Assembly: GCA_018644935.1 (NCBI GenBank)
Contig: JABGPL010000031.1
Span: forward strand, 1-42,884
DNA length: 42,884 bases
Reading direction: 5' to 3'
Origin: Calditrichota bacterium
GTDB lineage: Bacteria; Electryoneota; AABM5-125-24; Hatepunaeales; Hatepunaeaceae
The stretch's first letter is position 1. Each line of letters starts with the position of its first letter. This document shows, one piece after another, positions 26,645 to 32,681 of the stretch. The position numbers and the translations under genes are program-made. Under the pieces are notes generated by a model. It searched no databases, was not told the origin of the DNA, and was given only the letters and a program-made list of their open reading frames with translations.

Positions 26645-28789
26645 TCATTTTATCAGATTTATGGCTTGTAAAGCCGTCTGACCACCTCCTTCTAACCTCA
26701 CAAAATACAGTCCGGATGCTAAATTCTTCCCGGCCAAATTTGCCGTATAAATTCCCGCCTGCCTGTTCCCTTCAAACAATGTGCTTATCATCTGCCCGAA
26801 TGGGTTGTAGAGTTGCAGCGATACCTCTCCCGGATGTGGCAATGCATAGGTGATTGTGGTTGTTGAGTTGAAGGGGTTGGGGTACGGGGTGAACAAATTG
26901 AATCCTTTGGGTAGCGAAACTTCAGGATCAACTACAGCGTTTGGATCTGTGAAACGGTAAATGCCGAGATTGCTATAGTCTGCTAAATACACAAAATCTC
27001 CAGACACGCAGAGTTGCTGCTCCTGATTGTGTGTATAATAATATCCAGATTCTTGAGGGCGCTCTGGGTCACTGATATCCACCACGCATAACCCATAACC
27101 CTGAACGGCCAGATAGGCATAACGACCTCTAACAACAACGTCATAAATTTCACTCAAAGATTCATAAAAGCCAATTTCCTGGATATTATCAAGGTCGCTA
27201 ATGTTCAATATGAATAAACCTTCATATGCTGCTAAATATGCAAAACCTTCACTGACATCAACATCAAAAACATGTTGATCCAAATTCCAGAATCCTGCCG
27301 CCTCTGGATGTTCCGGGTCGCTTACATCCACGACGTGCAATCCTTCATCTCCATCGGCGAAATATGCATATCCACTGTTAACAGAAACACCGCGAGCATC
27401 ATTTCTTGAATCATAGTGCCCAATTTCCCGTGAATTTTGTGGGTCACTAATGTCTATTACCGACATTCCTTGACGCTCTTCTGTCAGATATAAAAATTCA
27501 TCACTTAGAGTAATGTGATTTGATGAACTACCACCAATTTCTAAAACCCCTATTTCAGATATTTGTGACGGATCGGTCGTGTCCAGCACGTGCAGACTTT
27601 GAGTATGGTCAATTAAATATGCGAAGTCACCACTGACTGCCACATCAGTTGCATATCGCAATGAATCAATAGAACCAATTTCTTGCAGATCATCCGGGTT
27701 GCTGACATCTACCAGTTTCATTCCTTCGAAACCATCAGCCAGATATGCACGACCGCCACTGACTGCCACATCCTGAACACACCCTGAGGATGCATAACTT
27801 CCAGTTTCCTGAGGATTTTGTATGTCCGCAATGTCCAACACTGTCAGACCCTCGGAACAATTAGCCATGTAAGCATAATCTCCCTGTAGAAAAACAGCTG
27901 ACGCGCCATCTGGCGACTCGTAAGTTATTACTTCTTCTATGTTTCCTGGATTACTGATATCAAGTATCAATAATCCTGTATATCTATCTGCCACAAAAGC
28001 ATAGTTCCCTCTGATAACAATTGATTCGGAAACCACATACTTGAATAATCCGATTTCCTGTGGATTTTCAGGATTGCTGATATCTAAAATCCGGAATCCT
28101 GTTTCCTCCAGATGACGCGAATCCCAATCCACCATGTAAACATAATCACCATTGACCACAATGCCTTTAGGAACACCGAGTGAGTTATAGTGACCAATTT
28201 CCCGCAGATTCTGTGGATCGCTGATATCGAGCACTACTAATCCATCCTGAGTCCCAATAAATGCGTGATTATCTTGAACCTCAATATCATAGATAGTGCG
28301 TAAACTGTACTGACTGATTTCAACCGGATTTTGTGGATTACTAATGTCCAAAATGCTAAATAAATGCCAATTATGAGCCAGATAAGCATAATCGCCATTG
28401 ACAACCAAATCGATTGTTGCTCCACGTGAATGGTAAAAGCCGATTTCCTGCGGATTTTGCGGATCACTGACATCAATAATCCTCAACCCATTGTGACCAT
28501 CAACCAGATATACATAATTACCGCTGATCTCAACACCATAAACTCGACCAGGGGAATCGTAAAATCCAATCCTCTGAGGTGCATTAGGATCTGAGACATC
28601 CACTATGATCAATCCACCATAATCACCAGCAATGAATGCTAAATCTCCCTCAACGACAACGTCAAATGCATTGAAGTGATTGTAGATTCGATTGATCATT
28701 TCCACATTTTCAAACTCCTGTGCAAATAATCCTGCATTTCCTGATAATAGGATGCAAATAATTGAAATTAACATAATTGTTGTTCGCAT
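26645..28789 (-). CDS. Secreted LVIVD 14-unit beta-propeller protein
   Basis: 714 residues from the ATG at 28789 with AAGGAGGAGAG upstream, the best ribosome binding site in the array. The signal peptide ends near GLFAQ, and FENVEMINRIYNHF follows as the ring-closing strand. There are fourteen units with consensus VxVNGDYAYLAD..GLxILDISDPQNPQEIG; unit 5 has the loop DSRHLEETG. Gln-Asn-Pro-Gln in the DPQNPQEIG segment is characteristic of this copy. The class II tail (PYPNPFNSTTTI, LYNPFGQMISTL, ASGLYFVRLEGGG) ends TALQAINLIK instead of the usual TRKVMLVR, so the basic residues near the end of the other tails are missing. Expression probably starts in the 67 bp spacer upstream, which has a perfect TATAAT. 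Confidence 0.9.
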   Translation of the reverse strand: MRTTIMLISIICILLSGNAGLFAQEFENVEMINRIYNHFNAFDVVVEGDLAFIAGDYGGLIIVDVSDPNAPQRIGFYDSPGRVYGVEISGNYVYLVDGHNGLRIIDVSDPQNPQEIGFYHSRGATIDLVVNGDYAYLAHNWHLFSILDISNPQNPVEISQYSLRTIYDIEVQDNHAFIGTQDGLVVLDISDPQNLREIGHYNSLGVPKGIVVNGDYVYMVDWDSRHLEETGFRILDISNPENPQEIGLFKYVVSESIVIRGNYAFVADRYTGLLILDISNPGNIEEVITYESPDGASAVFLQGDYAYMANCSEGLTVLDIADIQNPQETGSYASSGCVQDVAVSGGRAYLADGFEGMKLVDVSNPDDLQEIGSIDSLRYATDVAVSGDFAYLIDHTQSLHVLDTTDPSQISEIGVLEIGGSSSNHITLSDEFLYLTEERQGMSVIDISDPQNSREIGHYDSRNDARGVSVNSGYAYFADGDEGLHVVDVSDPEHPEAAGFWNLDQHVFDVDVSEGFAYLAAYEGLFILNISDLDNIQEIGFYESLSEIYDVVVRGRYAYLAVQGYGLCVVDISDPERPQESGYYYTHNQEQQLCVSGDFVYLADYSNLGIYRFTDPNAVVDPEVSLPKGFNLFTPYPNPFNSTTTITYALPHPGEVSLQLYNPFGQMISTLFEGNRQAGIYTANLAGKNLASGLYFVRLEGGGQTALQAINLIK

Positions 28790-28818
28790 GGTTCTCTCCT
28801 CCTTTTTGTGTTAATAAA

Positions 28819-28847
28819 ATTATAAGAACACTTAAGTCCTTAAACAT
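28819..28847 (-). promoter_or_regulatory. Candidate -10 promoter element upstream of 26645-28789
   Basis: TATAAT reads at 28824-28819 on the minus strand, about 30 nt before the ATG at 28789. The sequence 17 bp further upstream (ATGTTT) is a poor -35 box. The region is AT-rich, so a chance match is quite possible. Confidence 0.27.
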
Positions 28848-28856
28848 TAGAGTTGT

Positions 28857-30377
28857 CTATCTGATCAACATAATCTTTCGCGCAACCACCTGCCCCGCCC
28901 CTTCCAACCTCACAAAATACAAACCAGAAGCCAGATTCTTTCCAACTAAATTTGCCGAATATATCCCCGCCTGCCTATTGCCTTCAAACAATGTGTTTAT
29001 CAGTTGTCCCGATAGATTGTAAAGCTGCAGCGACACACCGCCCGGTCCCGGTAATCCGTAGGTGATTGTGGTTGTGGAGTTGAAGGGATTGGGGTAGGCT
29101 TCGGAAATGAAAAATTCACCTGGAAAATCAGCCAAATTTTTGCGCCATTCGATGTCGTTTTCGAACTGGTTGTAAATGTAAGCGGAACCTTCAGATGGTC
29201 CGATATCACCACCTGCGAAAGGAACGCCGACAATAGCATAGTCACCACTGATGGAAACTGATCTACCAAAAGCGTCCTCTCTCGTTGCATCGTCTGTAGT
29301 CAGTTTAACCTGCTGAGTCCAGTCATCGCCTTCAATAACAAAGATATAAGCGGATCCTGCATATTCCACGCCATTATGTCCAAATAACGCGCCAATAACT
29401 GCATTGTCGCCACTGATTGAAACTGAATAACCAAATCTGTCACCTGCCTCCGCATCATCTACTGTAAGTTTAGCCTGTTGAGTCCAGTCTTCACCATCAC
29501 GAACAAAGATGTATGCTGAACCTGAACTACCTCCGCCATCATCATCTTGTGAGGCTCCGACAATAGCATAGTCACCGCTGATGGAAACTGAACAACCAAA
29601 TCTGTCTTCTACCGCCGCATCATCCGCAGTCAGTTTGGCCTGTTGAGTCCAGCCGTCACCGTTTTGTACAAAGATATACGCAGAACCTGAATCTCTACTG
29701 GTAAGACCAGATGCACCGATAACTGCATAGTCGTCGCTGATAGAAACTGAATAACCAAATACTTCACCTGATGCCGCATCATCCGCAGTCAGTTTGGACT
29801 GCTGAGTCCAGTCAGCCCCGTCACGTGCAAAGATGTATGCAGAGCCCGAAGAGCTACCGCTATCATCATCATAAACCGCTCCGATAATAGAATAATCACC
29901 GCTGATAGAAACTGAATATCCGAACCAATCACCCTCCTCAGCATCATCTGCGGTAAGCTTTGCCTGCTGAGTCCAGGCTGTGCCATCACGAACAAAGATA
30001 TATGCGGAACCCGTATCATCATCATCATTACTTCGATCACCGATAACAGCATAGTCACCGCTGATCGATACTGAAACACCAAATTGGTTTCCCTCCGCTG
30101 CATCATCAGCGATCAATTCAGCCTGCTGATTCCAGTTATCGCCTTCACGTATAAAAATGTATGCAGAACCCGAATATTTACTATACGCGCCGACAACAGC
30201 ATAGTCACCGCTGATGGAAACTGAATAGCCAAAATAGGCAAATCGCCAAGGATTATCCGCATTTATCTTCGTTTCCGATTGAGCTATTGCAGCACTGATG
30301 TTTATCAATAAAACAACAATTAAAATCATCAGCGTACTGAACGTACTTCCAATTGAATTTGTTTTGTAAGTTCTCAT
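28857..30377 (-). CDS. Secreted FG-GAP 7-repeat propeller protein with T9SS-type tail
   Basis: 506 residues from the ATG at 30377, with GTGGAGTCGATA upstream; the frame extends 19 codons further without a good site. The signal peptide ends NISAAIAQ. Seven tandem units of about 51 residues follow, of the PF14312 (FG-GAP_2) type: FGYSVSISGDYAVVGA, a variable Asp/Ser/Gly loop, GSAYIF, then W-x-QQAKLTADDA. Seven units fit a 7-bladed ring. Variable loops such as YDDDSGSSS and QDDDGGGSS could bind calcium. The class II tail (AYPNPFNSTTTI, LYNLSGQLINTL, RQAGIYSANL, RKIMLIR) ends the protein. It lies 61 bp downstream of 30439-32583. Confidence 0.92.
   Translation of the reverse strand: MRTYKTNSIGSTFSTLMILIVVLLINISAAIAQSETKINADNPWRFAYFGYSVSISGDYAVVGAYSKYSGSAYIFIREGDNWNQQAELIADDAAEGNQFGVSVSISGDYAVIGDRSNDDDDTGSAYIFVRDGTAWTQQAKLTADDAEEGDWFGYSVSISGDYSIIGAVYDDDSGSSSGSAYIFARDGADWTQQSKLTADDAASGEVFGYSVSISDDYAVIGASGLTSRDSGSAYIFVQNGDGWTQQAKLTADDAAVEDRFGCSVSISGDYAIVGASQDDDGGGSSGSAYIFVRDGEDWTQQAKLTVDDAEAGDRFGYSVSISGDNAVIGALFGHNGVEYAGSAYIFVIEGDDWTQQVKLTTDDATREDAFGRSVSISGDYAIVGVPFAGGDIGPSEGSAYIYNQFENDIEWRKNLADFPGEFFISEAYPNPFNSTTTITYGLPGPGGVSLQLYNLSGQLINTLFEGNRQAGIYSANLVGKNLASGLYFVRLEGAGQVVARKIMLIR
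29154..30233 (-). repeat. Seven tandem FG-GAP coding repeats
   Basis: About 1080 bp contain seven units averaging 154 bp. Units share phrases such as SVSISGDYAV and TQQAKLTADDA, including near-identical DNA around the codons for WTQQAKLTADDA. Differences concentrate in the loop between IGA and GSAYIF. This suggests expansion by tandem duplication, and the region would be prone to slippage or assembly collapse. Confidence 0.88.
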
Positions 30378-30438
30378 TATCGACTCCACTGTTAATGGCC
30401 AGAAGGCATGAAAATATCTTCCGACACTCCTCACTGTA

Positions 30439-32583
30439 TTACCTAACCAACATAACCTTCCGCGTAAACATCTGACCCGACCCTTCCAACCTCACAAAAT
30501 ACATCCCCGACACCAAGTTCTTCCCAACTAAATTTGCCGAATACATCCCCGCCTGCCTGTTCCCCTCAAACAAAGTGCTGATCCTATGTCCAAGTGGATT
30601 ATAGAGTTGCAGCGATATATACCCCGGATTTTGTAAGCCATAGGTGATTGTGGTTGTTGAGTTGAAGGGGTTGGGATAGGGGGTGAACAGGCTGAACTCG
30701 GATGGTGTTGAAACCCCCAAGTTATTGACAGAATTCGGATCGGTGAATCGGTAGATACTCAGATTAGTGTAATCCGCTACATAGATCAACCCTCCTTCTG
30801 ACAATGAAATGCCACGAGCAAATCCAGGTGTGTCATAGTAACCAACTTCTTCAGGATTTTCTGGATCGTCAACTGAGATTACGATTATACCATTTTCACC
30901 ATCGGCAACATATGCATAATCATCAAACATAGCTACACCAAAAGCCCTCCCTTCTGTGTTGATAACTCCAACTTCTTCCAGGTTTTCAGGATCAGCAATT
31001 GAAATGATATGCAGGCCACTCTCATCACCTGCTACATACGCCAAATCACCTGAAATTACAACATCTCTGGCTTTCCTCGGCACATCAATGGAACCAATCA
31101 TCTCAGGATTTGCTGAATCGGCAAACGAAATTACTCGTAAACCCCTGTTGTAGTCAGTTACAAACGCTAAATTTCCGGATACTACGACATGCAGAAGGTT
31201 ATTTACATCAGAATAGAGCCCCACTTCAATAGGATTTTCAGGATTTGCAATTTGAATAACGCTTAACCCTCTTCCTCCGTTTGCTACACACGCATACTCA
31301 CCCGAAATTGCGACATCATTTGCCCAACCCGTTGTATCGTAATTTCCCACTTCCCAAACAGCTCCCGGATTTTCTATTGAGAGCACATGTAAACCACTCG
31401 ACGTTGCTGCAACGAATGCATAATCGTCAACTATTGAGATATTGTTTGGGCTTCCTTCAGGTTGGAAGTGATCAACCTCATCTGGATTTTCAGGATCGAC
31501 AACAGAAATAACTCGTAAACCACCATCAACATTCACCAGATAGGCATGATCACCTGAAACCGTGATTGACCTTGCCTCACCTATTGTATAATAACTCCCC
31601 ACCTCGACCGGGTTATTTTGATCAGCTATTGAGATAACTCTTAATCCAAAGGTGAAGTCAGCAACAAACGCATTTAATCCAGATACAAATACACGATAAA
31701 AAAAGCCTTCTGTTTCTATAGTTCCAACCTCCATCATATTTTCGGGATTTACAATAGAAATAATTCGCAAGCCAGACCTGTCGGCAACGTATGCATAGTC
31801 TCCGGATATTGAAACTCCATAAGCATCCCCATCCGTATTGCAGAATCCGATTTCTTCCGGACTTTCAGGATCTGTAATTGAGATCGTTCGCAGACCTCTG
31901 TCACCGTCTGCTATATAAGCAATATCACCAGAAACTGCAATGCCAGATGCCTGACCGGGTGTATTACAATATCCGACTTCAACTGGCTGCTCAGGATTTG
32001 CGATTGAGATTACTCTCAATCCACCTTCAAATCCATCAGCAACATAAACGTAGTCCCCTGAGATTACAACCTCACGAGCATTTCCAATTGTATCAAATGA
32101 CCCAATTTCTTCAGGATTTTCCGGTTCAGCAACCGAAATAACGCGTACCCCGCTTTCATCATCCGCAACAAAAACATGGTCACCGGATACCTCCACACTG
32201 TTTGCGATCCCGGGAGTGTCAACCCAACCCACTTTTTCCAGATCTTCTGGATCGACGACAGAAATGACATGCAAGCCATATTCACCGTCTGCTAAGTATG
32301 CGTATTCACCAGAAACAGCAATGCCTATGGCGTTGCCGGGGTTGTCATCCCAATAACCTATGAGAGTTGGATTGCCAGGATCGGATACGTCTAGAATCTG
32401 TAAACCAGACCAATCAGTTGCCACATAGGCTAAGTCATCGACTACGACGACGTCGTGAGCTTTATCCCATTGGTTATAAATTCTCCCAACCTGTTCAACA
32501 TTTTCACTTTCCTGAGCAAAAAGTCCCGAATTCGCGATTAACGCTAAACAAATGAGCTTAAATACTAAAATTGCACAACGCAT
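30439..32583 (-). CDS. Secreted LVIVD 14-unit beta-propeller protein, most regular copy
   Basis: 714 residues from the ATG at 32583, preceded by AAAAGGAAGACGAGAATC; an in-frame ATG at 32604 would add MKRKTRI. The signal peptide ends SGLFAQ, followed by SENVEQVGRIYNQW. There are fourteen units of 41-43 residues almost without insertions, with consensus GVAVSGDYAYVADG..GLRVISIADPENPEEVGxxDTPGxA. The last, partial unit (GLIYVADYTNLSIYRF) needs the N-terminal strand to close. The class II tail (PYPNPFNSTTTI, LYNPLGHRISTL, RQAGMYSANL, SGMYFVRLEGSG, RKVMLVR) ends it. It sits directly downstream of the family A palindrome at 32621-32669 and of the first array gene. Confidence 0.92.
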   Translation of the reverse strand: MRCAILVFKLICLALIANSGLFAQESENVEQVGRIYNQWDKAHDVVVVDDLAYVATDWSGLQILDVSDPGNPTLIGYWDDNPGNAIGIAVSGEYAYLADGEYGLHVISVVDPEDLEKVGWVDTPGIANSVEVSGDHVFVADDESGVRVISVAEPENPEEIGSFDTIGNAREVVISGDYVYVADGFEGGLRVISIANPEQPVEVGYCNTPGQASGIAVSGDIAYIADGDRGLRTISITDPESPEEIGFCNTDGDAYGVSISGDYAYVADRSGLRIISIVNPENMMEVGTIETEGFFYRVFVSGLNAFVADFTFGLRVISIADQNNPVEVGSYYTIGEARSITVSGDHAYLVNVDGGLRVISVVDPENPDEVDHFQPEGSPNNISIVDDYAFVAATSSGLHVLSIENPGAVWEVGNYDTTGWANDVAISGEYACVANGGRGLSVIQIANPENPIEVGLYSDVNNLLHVVVSGNLAFVTDYNRGLRVISFADSANPEMIGSIDVPRKARDVVISGDLAYVAGDESGLHIISIADPENLEEVGVINTEGRAFGVAMFDDYAYVADGENGIIVISVDDPENPEEVGYYDTPGFARGISLSEGGLIYVADYTNLSIYRFTDPNSVNNLGVSTPSEFSLFTPYPNPFNSTTTITYGLQNPGYISLQLYNPLGHRISTLFEGNRQAGMYSANLVGKNLVSGMYFVRLEGSGQMFTRKVMLVR

Positions 32584-32620
32584 GATTCTCGTCTTCCTTT
32601 TCATGTTAAGTTAAGTCACC

Positions 32621-32669
32621 GGAGTGCACAAGCCATGCTTGTGCCGCGCAAGCATGGCTTGCGCACTCC
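32621..32669. repeat. Palindromic element, family A, copy 3
   Basis: A 49 bp inverted repeat, base-for-base the same as the copy at 19305-19353 over both arms and the centre. It starts 12 bp past the stop codon of 32682-35480 and is followed on the minus strand by the conserved leader of 30439-32583. Confidence 0.92.
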
Positions 32670-32681
32670 AGTAGTAATATT

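Noticed and set aside
29154-30233. CRISPR array or non-coding satellite
   Set aside because: The repeats are in-frame coding units of a single FG-GAP protein with no spacers of constant length.
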